From contig NZ_JBALOQ010000019.1 in NCBI RefSeq assembly GCF_036962705.1, forward strand, positions 114,033-178,032: a DNA stretch of 64,000 bases. The letters are read 5' to 3'. Below are positions 25,090 to 33,280 of this stretch, one piece after another. Position numbers and translations under genes: made by a program. Positions within the stretch are counted from its first letter, which is position 1, and the number at the start of each line of letters is the position of its first letter. Below the pieces are notes generated by a model. The model ran no database searches, was not told where the DNA came from, and was given only the letters and a program-made list of their open reading frames with translations. This DNA comes from Ferdinandcohnia sp036962705. Lineage in GTDB: Bacteria; Bacillota; Bacilli; Bacillales; Bacillaceae_L.

Positions 25090-25103
25090 TAAATGAAAGT
25101 AAA
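25090..25103. promoter_or_regulatory. Second candidate DeoR half-site of the transporter operon
   Basis: The reverse complement TTTACTTTCATTTA differs at one position from TTTGCTTTCATTTA in the dhaK operator. Confidence 0.45.
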
Positions 25104-25204
25104 TTTAATAGTAATTTAATAGTATTGGTTAGCATTTCACCACGTTTTCGTAAACAAAATGTTCTTTATGAGGTAATTGATCATATTTTGTTTTTTTGCG
25201 AAAT

Positions 25205-25248
25205 GAAAAAAATTCCGTAACAAGCACTAGTTATACGGAATTTTTTAT
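25205..25248. terminator. Bidirectional terminator
   Basis: AAAAAATTCCGTAAC pairs with GTTATACGGAATTTTTT. It follows the DUF421 gene at a distance of ~170 bp. Confidence 0.75.
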
Positions 25249-25421
25249 TAGAAATTATTAATTTTTTGTCCAATAATCTTCTATAATCTACTTACGGTTA
25301 TATAGGAATTTGCTAGTACTACTTTCGAGTCCCTATTCTTAACCAACTCCACACAAATACCCAAAAGAGCGCGGCTTAGTCTTTTTCCTATTTTCATTTT
25401 GTATTTCAAAAGCTATTCTTT

Positions 25422-25982
25422 CTATTCTTTGTCATTCTGAACGGAATTCTTATAATGACTGTGTTCATTAATAGTAAGCTGTTCAAGCATATTCAATTGT
25501 AGTTGGTTCAACATTTGCTCTAATTCTCCGAGTGTTACCGGCTTAGCAGTTTTCATTAACTCATACCCAAGTTCCCCAGTAATCTCAATCGAAGCAGTTT
25601 CAACATCTGTAATTGAAGAGATTCCGTTTTCTCGTAATCTTGCTTCTAACTGTTCAACAGTCATGCGTAACTTTTTTAGATTGTCTGCTCTAATTATTCC
25701 ATTCTGGATAACCTGTGTTGGCTTCCCTATAAATAACCTTTCCATACCACTAAATTTAATTGTTAAAAACTGAATAAGTAAAAGAAGTGCTACAAGGGAA
25801 CATAAGGCAAATATTGTTTTTATTAAATTATGTTCTGAAATAGCGTGACCAGTTGTTGATGCAATTGCCAATATTGTTATAGTCTCTATTCCTGTCATTT
25901 GTGACACAGTTTTTTTACCTGCAATCCGAAATAAGCAAAAACCAATAAATAATATTGCTACCGATTCCCAGATATAACTCAT
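25422..25982 (-). CDS. DUF421 (YetF-type) membrane protein
   Basis: 186 residues from the ATG behind GAGGGATGAA; an ATG four codons earlier lacks a binding site. Three membrane helices (about 3-20, 28-50 and 55-75) lead to the cytosolic YetF domain with ERLFIGKPTQVIQNGIIRADNLKKLRMTVEQLEARLRENGI. The C-terminus is Asn/Gln/His-rich. A second DUF421 protein is encoded in the spoVA operon at 27629-28489. Such proteins are common in spore formers; their job is not known. Confidence 0.85.
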   Translation of the reverse strand: MSYIWESVAILFIGFCLFRIAGKKTVSQMTGIETITILAIASTTGHAISEHNLIKTIFALCSLVALLLLIQFLTIKFSGMERLFIGKPTQVIQNGIIRADNLKKLRMTVEQLEARLRENGISSITDVETASIEITGELGYELMKTAKPVTLGELEQMLNQLQLNMLEQLTINEHSHYKNSVQNDKE

Positions 25983-25994
25983 TTCATCCCTCAT

Positions 25995-26350
25995 TTTTAA
26001 CTTTACGTTTTTTGATCAGTTTTGAGATGGGGGTTTTACTGCCCGTTAATACGGGATAAATATATATCCATTCAGTAACCCCCAATGTTCAAGTAGACAA
26101 TTGTTAAAATTAGGATATTGACACTGTTAGAGTCTCCAATCATGCAAAATTTATGATGGGAAGTTTATTGAACAACCTATTAATTTGAAAGTATAAAAAA
26201 TTGGGTTAAACGTCTAGGCATGGGACAATCGTGGAGCATAAGATGAAATTGTGATTAACAAGTGGGTAGAATCACTAAGAATTGTGAAATCTATAAAAGG
26301 CTATGTTGTTATTTTGTAAAAAAGAATAATAAGTTGGGAGATGAAAAGGT
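25995..26350. other. Gene-poor gap
   Basis: A+T-rich DNA with many stops in all frames. I see no ORF, no clear hairpin and no recognisable regulatory site apart from the ribosome binding site of the next gene. Confidence 0.5.
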
Positions 26351-26803
26351 GTGAAAGAAATTGAAGAAAAGCAATATCGTGAAGAGTTATTAGAATGGTG
26401 TAATAACATCCATTATCACTGGGAAAGAATGAAACCGAGATTTTCAAAACTATTTGATTTAAAAAGTGTAGAGGAATGGGAAGAAACCTGCCTTGGATTG
26501 AAACAAAAATTAGAGTCAGATATTATAGTGGACGATGATGAATATCGTACAGCTGAAAACTTATATGAGCAGTGGGAGCTTTTGTATAATGAATCAATAA
26601 ATGACCGTGAAGAAACTACATCTGATGAGAAGGAGATGGTAGAGTTATCTTCTGATTCCGATATTGAAATAGAATTGGCAGATCGGGAAAGCGAAACAAT
26701 AGAAGATGACCTGATCCAGCTAACATTCAATTTGGAAATACCAAGACAGGAATTCAGAAGAATTTTATCAGACTACAAAACGATGATTAGTCAGCCAAAA
26801 TAG
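26351..26803 (+). CDS. Acidic helical protein of unknown function
   Basis: 150 residues from a GTG, ~10 nt after GGGAG. The sequence is soluble and strongly acidic: an N-terminal aromatic helical part (EELLEWCNNIHYHWERMKPRFSKLF) is followed by Glu/Asp/Ser-rich stretches (SSDSDIEIELADRESE). No signal peptide or membrane helix is present. I do not recognise a family. It has its own terminator and lies next to spore-related genes, but nothing ties it to them. Confidence 0.65.
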   Translation: MKEIEEKQYREELLEWCNNIHYHWERMKPRFSKLFDLKSVEEWEETCLGLKQKLESDIIVDDDEYRTAENLYEQWELLYNESINDREETTSDEKEMVELSSDSDIEIELADRESETIEDDLIQLTFNLEIPRQEFRRILSDYKTMISQPK

Positions 26804-26828
26804 ATTTTTTTCGCAACCATCATCCTTG

Positions 26829-26873
26829 AAAAACGCCAAACCCTACATCAATGGAATTGGCGTTTATTTATTT
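26829..26873 (+). terminator. Terminator of the acidic-protein gene
   Basis: AAACGCCAA pairs with TTGGCGTTT across a ~16-nt loop and runs into ATTTATTT. Confidence 0.7.
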
Positions 26874-26925
26874 GAAACACCCACAAATACGCTTATTGTT
26901 TTACTTCTATAGAATGAGGTCCGAC

Positions 26926-27600
26926 TTATTCTAACATGCCTAATAATATATACTCCCTTTTTGTTACTACACCCGTGATTGGTATATTATTTTCTTTTTG
27001 AAATAGTTTAACGGCTCTTTCAGTTTCCTTATTGTAAATTCCATGTACCTTCCCATTATATAAACTCATTAGCTTTAGTCTTTCTTGTACAATTTGGACC
27101 AAAGTTCCTTTTGATCCATAAGCTAGAGATTTTAATTCTCCTCTTCCAAACCCGGTAATTGGTCCCTCAATATGTACAACAGTTCCTTCAGAAACTATTT
27201 CAAATAGCTCTTCTACATCGCTGTTATGCATTCTAATACATCCACCACTAATGTTTTTTCCCATTAACCACGGTTTGTTTGTTCCGTGTATACCGTAATT
27301 TCCCCATGGTACATCTAACCCTAACCAACGTGTGCCAAACCCACCTCCCCAATCCTTATCTTTAGTAATGATCATAAATGTTCCTATTGGCGTGGGGGTT
27401 TGATCGGTTCCAGGTGCAATTTTATATTTCTTTATTACAGTTTCCCCTTCAATTAAATAAAGCTCCTTCGCCCACAGATCAATTTTAATATACATCCTTT
27501 GCAAGTTCTCACCGTGTACTTGACTGTTTGATGGTATTGTTAAGGATATAATGATTAAGATAAAAAAATATATATAAGTTACCCGCATTTTGTTTTTCAT
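26926..27600 (-). CDS. L,D-transpeptidase with C-terminal peptidoglycan-binding domain
   Basis: 224 residues. A signal peptide (about 1-29) is followed by a YkuD domain (about 35-150) with the active-site motif HGTNKPWLMGKNISGGCIRM; Cys is the nucleophile. A peptidoglycan-binding domain with LKLMSLYNGKVHGIYNKETERAVKLFQ occupies ~160-220. The order is the reverse of many LysM-YkuD proteins. It would form 3-3 cross-links or attach groups to the wall or spore cortex. It follows the spoVA2mob-like operon by 28 bp and may be co-expressed in sporulation. Confidence 0.9.
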   Translation of the reverse strand: MKNKMRVTYIYFFILIIISLTIPSNSQVHGENLQRMYIKIDLWAKELYLIEGETVIKKYKIAPGTDQTPTPIGTFMIITKDKDWGGGFGTRWLGLDVPWGNYGIHGTNKPWLMGKNISGGCIRMHNSDVEELFEIVSEGTVVHIEGPITGFGRGELKSLAYGSKGTLVQIVQERLKLMSLYNGKVHGIYNKETERAVKLFQKENNIPITGVVTKREYILLGMLE

Positions 27601-27628
27601 CTTAGAATAACCCCTTCAATCTGCATCC

Positions 27629-28489
27629 TTAGTTACTTAAAAACGGAGTCACTTTATCTAGTGCATCCTGGAGTTTTTCACTATTTTTTTGATACATTTC
27701 TTTTGCGGATTGGTTATTTGTTTGTAAGGCAAATAATTCTAAATCCGCCTGACATTTTTTTATCGTGGCAAGCAGTAATGGTTTCTCCTGTGGAGATGGG
27801 ACCTTGATCTTATCATCAAATAGATCGACTGTCAGTTGTCCATATGTATCTACTTGCCCTAAGAACACATTTTCAATGCTGACGCCAATTTTATCAAGTT
27901 CCGTTTCTAGCCAATTCTGACTGTGTCCAGATGAAGATAATGGTTCATGCATGATTTCTCCATCCATAATAACCGTTTGAGGTTCTTTTATTGGAGCAAC
28001 AGCGAGATTTAGGACTTTGGCGGTTATTGGTTGATTTTCCTTTTTTAATAAGACACTTAAGCTTCCATCCGTTTCTAATACAGCGAATTCAACATCTGCT
28101 ACCTGAAAGACATCCTTATTTCGTAGTTTTGCTAGTAATTCATCAATTGTATATTTTTCTTTTTTTAAATTGTCTTCCATTACTTTTCCATCTTGAATAA
28201 AAACGGTTCCTTTTCCTTCAGCAAAGTCCCTTACTATTTTACTATTTAATGAAATGAAACCCATGATAAACGGAACAGCAAACCAGACACCCATACCTAT
28301 TAATCCATGACTGAAATGTCGATCCAGTCCTGTGGAGACCTCTGCAGCAATACTGCCTATTGTAATTCCATTAATATATTCGAAAAAGGAGAGCTGTGAA
28401 ATTTGCTTTTTACCTAACCATTTCGTTAAAAAAAATAATACGATAAGTAAGACTAGTGATCGTACGGCAATACTTATCCAATCTGGCAT
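27629..28489 (-). CDS. DUF421-DUF1657 fusion membrane protein of the spoVA2mob-like operon
   Basis: 286 residues. Three membrane helices (about 8-22, 38-55 and 63-82) and a YetF/DUF421 domain with FIQDGKVMEDNLKKEKYTIDELLAKLRNKDVF come first. The last ~60 residues (CQADLELFALQTNNQSAKEMYQ...) repeat the DUF1657 protein encoded at 31134-31340, so a DUF1657 unit is fused to the C-terminus. This fusion is the last gene of the spoVA2mob operon, which in B. subtilis-group strains raises spore heat resistance. The protein is probably in the inner spore membrane. Confidence 0.88.
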   Translation of the reverse strand: MPDWISIAVRSLVLLIVLFFLTKWLGKKQISQLSFFEYINGITIGSIAAEVSTGLDRHFSHGLIGMGVWFAVPFIMGFISLNSKIVRDFAEGKGTVFIQDGKVMEDNLKKEKYTIDELLAKLRNKDVFQVADVEFAVLETDGSLSVLLKKENQPITAKVLNLAVAPIKEPQTVIMDGEIMHEPLSSSGHSQNWLETELDKIGVSIENVFLGQVDTYGQLTVDLFDDKIKVPSPQEKPLLLATIKKCQADLELFALQTNNQSAKEMYQKNSEKLQDALDKVTPFLSN

Positions 28490-28512
28490 GATCGTAACTC
28501 CTTACAATTGAT

Positions 28513-28719
28513 TTAAAACCCTTTATATTGATCTTCCTCCCGCTCAATTTCGCTAACTCGTATTTTTAGATCATTCTTTATTTCATCCATGATCATCATG
28601 GTTTCATGAAAAGTTCGTTTCGCCTCTCTGTCTTGTGTGCGTAATGCTAAGCTTGAAAACAGAGCTTCAATACTTTTTATACTTGAAAGACATTGTTTAA
28701 CCTGAGAGCCAACTGTCAC
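28513..28719 (-). CDS. DUF1657 protein, second copy of the spoVA2mob-like operon
   Basis: 68 residues from a GTG 8 nt after AAAGGAG; the longer frame starting inside spoVAE has no binding site. The helical pattern VGSQVKQCLSSIKSIEALFSSLALRTQDREAKRTFHE parallels the 68-residue DUF1657 protein at 31134-31340. It sits between spoVAE and the DUF421 fusion, as in spoVA2mob. Function unknown; a small coiled protein of the spore interior or membrane is likely. Confidence 0.85.
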   Translation of the reverse strand: MTVGSQVKQCLSSIKSIEALFSSLALRTQDREAKRTFHETMMIMDEIKNDLKIRVSEIEREEDQYKGF

Positions 28720-28732
28720 CTTACATTCTCCT

Positions 28733-29083
28733 TTATCCTTTTGGTTTAAAAAATATTGCGCCAATCATCCCGAAAATGATAGCGGCCGATATACCAGCAC
28801 TTGTAACTTCAAACATCCCGGTTACCACTCCGACGAGCCCATGCTTTTCCGCTTCGGCCATTGCACCATGTACAAGGGAATTGCCGAAACTAGTAATCGG
28901 AACAGTTGCTCCAGCACCTGCAAAGTCGATGAACGGTTCGTATAAACCAAATGCGTCCAAAAGTGCCCCAAGTACGACAAATGTAGATAATGTATGTGCA
29001 GGAGTGAGTTTAAAAACATCAAACATGATCTGCCCAATCACACAAATGAGTCCACCTATGACAAAAGCCCAAAAGAAAATCAT
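28733..29083 (-). CDS. spoVAE: Stage V sporulation protein AE (SpoVAEb type)
   Basis: 116 residues, four membrane helices, with the signature FGLYEPFIDFAGAGATVPITSFGNSLVHGAM and FEVTSAGISAAIIFGMIGAIFFKPKG. The start overlaps the spoVAD stop by ATGA. With SpoVAC and SpoVAD it belongs to the channel that moves Ca-dipicolinate into the forespore and out at germination. The length matches SpoVAEb of Bacilli. Confidence 0.93.
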   Translation of the reverse strand: MIFFWAFVIGGLICVIGQIMFDVFKLTPAHTLSTFVVLGALLDAFGLYEPFIDFAGAGATVPITSFGNSLVHGAMAEAEKHGLVGVVTGMFEVTSAGISAAIIFGMIGAIFFKPKG

Positions 29084-30099
29084 GACTGCTCCCCACCTTC
29101 ATTTTCAATTGATACCGCATGCGCAATACAGGGAATTGATTCTTTTTGCTGAAACGTTAGAGGAGAAAGTAGGGCACCCGTTGCAACAACTAGGACCCGA
29201 TTTAACTCCCCTTTTTTCATTCGATTTAAAATATGTCCATAAACGACTGTTGCGGAACAACCTGCCCCACTAGCACCTGAAAGTACGGGCTGCCCTTCCC
29301 GGTATATGATTAGACCACAATCCTGAAAATTTTCTTCCTTAATTGGAGTGCCGTGTTTTTTAAATAAATCAAGTGACACCTCTCGACCGATATGACCAAG
29401 ATCTCCCGTCACGATTAAATCGTAATATGATGGATCAACGTTTCGTTCTTTTAAATGAGCCTCGATTGTATCAACAGCAGCAGGTGCCATTGCACCTCCC
29501 ATATTAAATGGGTCAGTCAATCCCATATCTACAATTTTACCGATGGTTGCTGATGTTACCCGTGGACCTGACCCCGTAGAACTAACTAATGCCACACCCG
29601 CACCTGTAACAGTCCATTGCGCAGTTGGAGGTTTTTGCCCACCATACTCGGTTGGATAACGAAATTGCTTTTCAACCGCTGCATTATGACTAGAAGCACC
29701 CGTTAATATGTATTTTGCTCCGTTATAATTCACAATAAATGCTGATAGCGCTAATCCTTCCATTGAGGTAGAGCAAGCCCCGAACAATCCTAGATAAGGA
29801 CTACCTAGTGTTCTAGTCGCAAAGCTTGTTGGAGTGATTTGATTGATTAGATCGCCACCGAGGAAAAACTGAATCTGCGCCTTTTGCAAATTGGCTTTTT
29901 CGATCGCCTTTTGACAAGCTTCCTCTAACATGACTTGATGTGCCTTTTCAAACGAATCTTGATTGAGCCAAATTTCACCATGAATTAAGTCAAAATCTTG
30001 CGGAATTTTCCCTTTTGCCTCAAATGGTCCGACAACTGTTCCAGTCGAAATAATGACAGGCTTTTGATCGAAAATCCAAGTTCGATGACCAGTCAGCAT
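29080..30099 (-). CDS. spoVAD: Stage V sporulation protein AD
   Basis: 339 residues. The thiolase-like fold is recognisable from SPYLGLFGACSTSMEGLAL, TEYGGQKPPTAQWTVTGAG and SGASGAGCSATVVYG. It starts at the ATG that overlaps the spoVAC stop (TAATG). SpoVAD binds dipicolinic acid on the membrane surface during uptake into the developing spore. It is the fifth gene of the spoVA2mob-like operon. Confidence 0.94.
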   Translation of the reverse strand: MLTGHRTWIFDQKPVIISTGTVVGPFEAKGKIPQDFDLIHGEIWLNQDSFEKAHQVMLEEACQKAIEKANLQKAQIQFFLGGDLINQITPTSFATRTLGSPYLGLFGACSTSMEGLALSAFIVNYNGAKYILTGASSHNAAVEKQFRYPTEYGGQKPPTAQWTVTGAGVALVSSTGSGPRVTSATIGKIVDMGLTDPFNMGGAMAPAAVDTIEAHLKERNVDPSYYDLIVTGDLGHIGREVSLDLFKKHGTPIKEENFQDCGLIIYREGQPVLSGASGAGCSATVVYGHILNRMKKGELNRVLVVATGALLSPLTFQQKESIPCIAHAVSIENEGGEQS

Positions 30100-30578
30100 T
30101 ACAGTCCCCCCCACGTGATCAGAATGGTCTTAATGGTCGCGATAATAAAGGCCGAAAAAACGCCAAATAAGATAACTGAACCTGCCAATTTAAACATATT
30201 ACCACCAACACCCAGAACAAAACCCTCTGTACGATGTTCAATCGCTGCGGAGATAACAGCATTTCCGAACCCTGTCACTGGCACGGCGGAACCAGCACCT
30301 CCAAATTGTGCAATTCTATCATAAACCCCAAATCCCGTTAAAAACATGGAAATGAAAATTAAGGTAGCAACTGTTGGATTTCCGGCTGTTTGATCTGTAA
30401 AATCAAAAAAATATATGTAAAATGTCTGAATCGCCTGTCCTATTAGGCAGATGATGCCACCAATTAGAAACGCTTTGATACAGTTTTTAAATAAGGGTCG
30501 TTTTGTTTCTCGTTCATTTTGAAAGGCTTGATATTCTTGTTGAACTGGGGTTAATTTTTTCTTTTTTTTATTTGACAT
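30099..30578 (-). CDS. spoVAC: Stage V sporulation protein AC
   Basis: 159 residues. A basic N-terminus (SNKKKKKLTPVQQEYQAFQNERETKRPLFKN) is followed by four to five membrane helices with GVYDRIAQFGGAGSAVPVTGFGNAVISAAIEHRTEG. The homologous SpoVAC is a mechanosensitive channel for Ca-dipicolinate release. It lies 20 bp after the YhcN-like lipoprotein gene and is fused translationally to spoVAD. Confidence 0.94.
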   Translation of the reverse strand: MSNKKKKKLTPVQQEYQAFQNERETKRPLFKNCIKAFLIGGIICLIGQAIQTFYIYFFDFTDQTAGNPTVATLIFISMFLTGFGVYDRIAQFGGAGSAVPVTGFGNAVISAAIEHRTEGFVLGVGGNMFKLAGSVILFGVFSAFIIATIKTILITWGGL

Positions 30579-30597
30579 AGGCTACCCTCACTAAGTA

Positions 30598-31059
30598 TCA
30601 TGCTTCCTCTTTCATCAAGGTTTTGATATTCCCTAATTCTTTTTTGAGTTCTTTTTCACCGGTTTTCCCTTTCTCAAGCTTTCTCTCTAATATATCCAAT
30701 TCTAAAAAAATCTTTTGATCGGTTGACACTTGAATTTTGTAATCTGGATATTTCTTTTTTAACCCTTCTTTCACATTCTTTTCAATGGATTTCAGTTGAA
30801 ATCTATCCATCTGTGGAACCGTTATGGCAATAAGGAGATCTTGATCCGTATTGACTCCTCGAACCCCGGTGACATCATCCCTTTTGATTATTAGTTCTTT
30901 TGCTTGATTTGCCGTGTATTGATTCGTAGTTTTTTTCGCGTTTATTTGGGTAATAGCTGTACTACGATTTTTAACAGAATCCAAGTTCTCCTTACACCCC
31001 GTTAATAATCCAAAAATCAAAAAGATAAAAACGCTACATCGAAAGATATACCTCTGCAT
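30598..31059 (-). CDS. YhcN/YlaJ-family spore lipoprotein
   Basis: 153 residues when started at MQRYIFRCSV; longer starts lack better sites. The signal peptide ends in the lipobox LTGC. The mature part (ANQAKELIIKRDDVTGVRGVNTDQDLLIAITVPQMDRFQLKSIEKNVKEGLKKKYPDYKI pattern) matches the sporulation lipoprotein family YhcN/YlaJ. It is the second gene of the operon, as in spoVA2mob, and the product probably sits in the inner spore membrane. Confidence 0.87.
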   Translation of the reverse strand: MQRYIFRCSVFIFLIFGLLTGCKENLDSVKNRSTAITQINAKKTTNQYTANQAKELIIKRDDVTGVRGVNTDQDLLIAITVPQMDRFQLKSIEKNVKEGLKKKYPDYKIQVSTDQKIFLELDILERKLEKGKTGEKELKKELGNIKTLMKEEA

Positions 31060-31133
31060 ATATACCAATCCCATCCAAGTAACATTCCAATTCAAGAAAA
31101 GGCTGGTTTCAATAACCAACCTTGATGTTAGAT

Positions 31134-31340
31134 TTATTCCTGTTGATATTGTGGTTCCTCCGAATCTAATTCTTGCAAACGTGGGTTAAGACTATCCACA
31201 ATCATTTGAGTTTGTTGAGCGGCAGTTTGATACATTTGTTTTGCTTGTTGATTTTGAGTTTGAAGTGAAAATTGTTCAAGGCTAGCCTGTGCACTCTTCA
31301 AACCTGCGATTGTTTGTTTGACCTGACTCTTAACTGTCAT
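31134..31340 (-). CDS. DUF1657 protein, first gene of the spoVA2mob-like operon
   Basis: 68 residues, all helical and Gln/Ala-rich: KSQVKQTIAGLKSAQASLEQF then QQAKQMYQTAAQQTQMIV. A strong GTGAGGG site precedes the ATG. It opens the seven-gene spoVA2mob-like operon. The protein is of unknown function. Confidence 0.87.
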   Translation of the reverse strand: MTVKSQVKQTIAGLKSAQASLEQFSLQTQNQQAKQMYQTAAQQTQMIVDSLNPRLQELDSEEPQYQQE

Positions 31341-31440
31341 AATTTTCCCTCACTTCTTCTGATTTTACCTAAACATTTATAGAATTAGTTAAAGGGATTC
31401 ATTTTATAAAACCCAATTTCTTACAAATCAAAGAAAGAGA

Positions 31441-31490
31441 AAAGGTGCCTATCCCCAACGCGTTAGGAAGTTGGGATTAGGCACCTCTAT
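31441..31490 (-). terminator. Long terminator stem of the Gmad2 lipoprotein gene
   Basis: AGGTGCCTATCCCCAAC pairs with GTTGGGATTAGGCACCT over a 10-nt loop and reads into TTTTCTC on the minus strand. A related stem with GTGCCTTAGCCCCAAACGC lies at 36934-36990. Confidence 0.8.
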
Positions 31491-31506
31491 TAGTTTTTCG
31501 GTTTGG

Positions 31507-32037
31507 TTATTTATTTGTAAGTGGAATATTTAAAACATTCTCTTTCGAACCATCTTTTGCAGATAAATTGAATAGCTCAAATCTAATTTCATTTTTAGGC
31601 TGAGCTATTAATGCTTTATCAATCGGGATTTCGAAGTCACCCCACGAAGGAGCACCCACTGTTTGATAATGGTCTTCAAGCAGTTTTTCTTCACCATCAT
31701 AAAGAGCATAATCAAAAACACCCTCAAAAACTTGAGCTTTACCAGTAATGATTATTTGATTATTCGACTCAGAAACTTTTACATCTTTGAAAATTTTATT
31801 TTGATAAACCTTTTCTTCATTTGTTGGTGCTACATCATTTTCCGTATTTTGTTCAGTTTCTTCCGCTTGGTTATTTTCTTCTTCCTGAGTTGTTTCGTCT
31901 TGATTGTTTTCAACTTGTTCCTCAATTTCATTCACTTGCTCATTCTCATCAGGTTGATTGGATTGATCGTTTTTGTTGCAAGAGGCTAAGACAGTCGTAA
32001 TCATAAAAACGATAATAAAGAGTATGATTTTTTTCAT
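31507..32037 (-). CDS. Lipoprotein with acidic linker and Gmad2-type beta domain
   Basis: 176 residues with AAAGGAG before the ATG. The signal peptide ends in LASC. Residues ~22-75 are a low-complexity Glu/Gln/Asn/Thr linker. The C-terminal ~95 residues (VSESNNQIIITGKAQVFEGVFDYALYDGEEKLLEDHYQTVGAPSWGDFEIPI) match the immunoglobulin-like Gmad2 domain found on spore and cell-surface proteins. It is probably tethered to the membrane through the lipid; the partner is unknown. Confidence 0.82.
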   Translation of the reverse strand: MKKIILFIIVFMITTVLASCNKNDQSNQPDENEQVNEIEEQVENNQDETTQEEENNQAEETEQNTENDVAPTNEEKVYQNKIFKDVKVSESNNQIIITGKAQVFEGVFDYALYDGEEKLLEDHYQTVGAPSWGDFEIPIDKALIAQPKNEIRFELFNLSAKDGSKENVLNIPLTNK

Positions 32038-32223
32038 TAGGAATTCTCTCCTTTACTGAATTATATCTCTTTAACTTGCGTAGTTTTAAGGAAATTATAC
32101 TTAGGAGCAGGTTTAGGTGTAGCATCCCCTTTAAAATTTGTTTTATCTCGAAGTAAAAGTTGTCCATAATGATACGTTATTCGCATATACATAGGAACAT
32201 GTCCATTATGATAGGAGAATTCT

Positions 32224-32826
32224 TTGTATATGCCATATTTTATGAAAGCAGTTGCTATCCTTGTTGGAAGCATATCAATCGCACTTGGGATAAATATTTT
32301 TTTGATACCTAACATGGTTTTAGATGGTGGAATTATTGGCTTAGGATTGATTATTAGTTATCTATTTCATACAAATGCTGGGTTATCGATTATGGTATTG
32401 AGTATTCCTATATTTGCTCTCGCTTGGTTTAAATATCGCTCCTATTTTTTTAATAGCTTGCACGGTATGCTTCTATCCTCTTTTTTTATTGACCTTTTTC
32501 ATAACTTAAGTCAAGTTCGCATTCATATTTCACCAGTTCTTAGCTCCTTTACTGGTGGAATTTTGATTGGTTTTGGAATTGGTTATATGCTTCGCTTTAA
32601 AACAAGCACGGGTGGTACAGATTTATTAGCCCAGTTCCTTTCTGACATTGTGAAAATGAATGTAGGGATCATCATTCTTATAATTGATGTTTTTGTGATT
32701 TGTCTAGGAGGTTTATTTGTTTCTGCAGATACTTTCTTTCTATCGGCTATAACCATTTTAGCTGGTGGAGTTACTACTAGCCTTTGCACATGGAATTTGG
32801 CAAGTAATGATATTAGAACGAAATAA
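32224..32826 (+). CDS. YitT/YxkD-family membrane protein (short form)
   Basis: 200 residues with five to six membrane helices. The DUF161/YitT pattern is present: NIFLIPNMVLDGGIIGLGLIISYLF and GIGYMLRFKTSTGGTDLLAQFL. The usual C-terminal cytosolic DUF2179 domain is missing, as in some short members. The start is a TTG 6 nt after TAGGAG, with an ATG two codons later as the alternative. Its role is unknown; anion or metabolite transport has been suggested for the family only by analogy. Confidence 0.83.
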   Translation: MYMPYFMKAVAILVGSISIALGINIFLIPNMVLDGGIIGLGLIISYLFHTNAGLSIMVLSIPIFALAWFKYRSYFFNSLHGMLLSSFFIDLFHNLSQVRIHISPVLSSFTGGILIGFGIGYMLRFKTSTGGTDLLAQFLSDIVKMNVGIIILIIDVFVICLGGLFVSADTFFLSAITILAGGVTTSLCTWNLASNDIRTK

Positions 32827-32938
32827 TATTCCACTCTTCACTAATTTATATTTACAATAAATTCAATCATATAAAAAGCGGATTTACGTAAAATATAAGC
32901 GTTGTCCTTACAACAAGAAAAAAGCAGGAGGCAGTAAA

Positions 32939-33154
32939 ATGACAAATCAAATTGACACAAATAAATTGAAACAAGCAGAAGCTCAAGCTTCCATTGCAAA
33001 AGATATGATTACATCGGCAATCGAACAGTCAGCAGCAAATGAAATTTTAGCTAAAGAAGCTTTAAAACAAGCTTCACAAGAGATTGCTCAAATTCAAACA
33101 ACAATAAGTCAGGCCCAATCTACACTTCAAACACAAACTACGGAGGAATCGTAA
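32939..33154 (+). CDS. Small Gln/Ala-rich helical protein
   Basis: 71 residues with AGGAGGC 7 nt before the ATG. The product is one long amphipathic helix pattern rich in Gln, Ala, Thr and Ser (KQAEAQASIAKDMITSAIEQ and similar heptads), without Cys, Trp or a signal peptide. Composition recalls the DUF1657 proteins of the nearby spoVA2mob-like operon, but the sequence is not clearly the same family. A spore role is only suggested by position. Confidence 0.7.
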   Translation: MTNQIDTNKLKQAEAQASIAKDMITSAIEQSAANEILAKEALKQASQEIAQIQTTISQAQSTLQTQTTEES

Positions 33155-33161
33155 ATTAACA

Positions 33162-33197
33162 AAAACCCCTTTTAATATAGAAAGGGGTGTTCTTATA
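33162..33197 (+). terminator. Terminator of the small helical-protein gene
   Basis: AACCCCTTTTAATATAGAAAGGGGTGTTCTT forms a short GC-rich stem followed by a T-rich tail. Confidence 0.7.
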
Positions 33198-33199
33198 AC

Positions 33200-33240
33200 G
33201 CAAAAATCGGCTAATTCCTAAATAGAATCAGCCGATTTTG
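33200..33240. terminator. Bidirectional terminator
   Basis: AAAATCGGCTAATTC and GAATCAGCCGATTTT pair around a 7-nt loop; it ends the amine oxidase gene on the minus strand. Confidence 0.8.
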
Positions 33241-33280
33241 TAATCAATATTAATTTACCCTTTTGAAGATTATTTACCGT

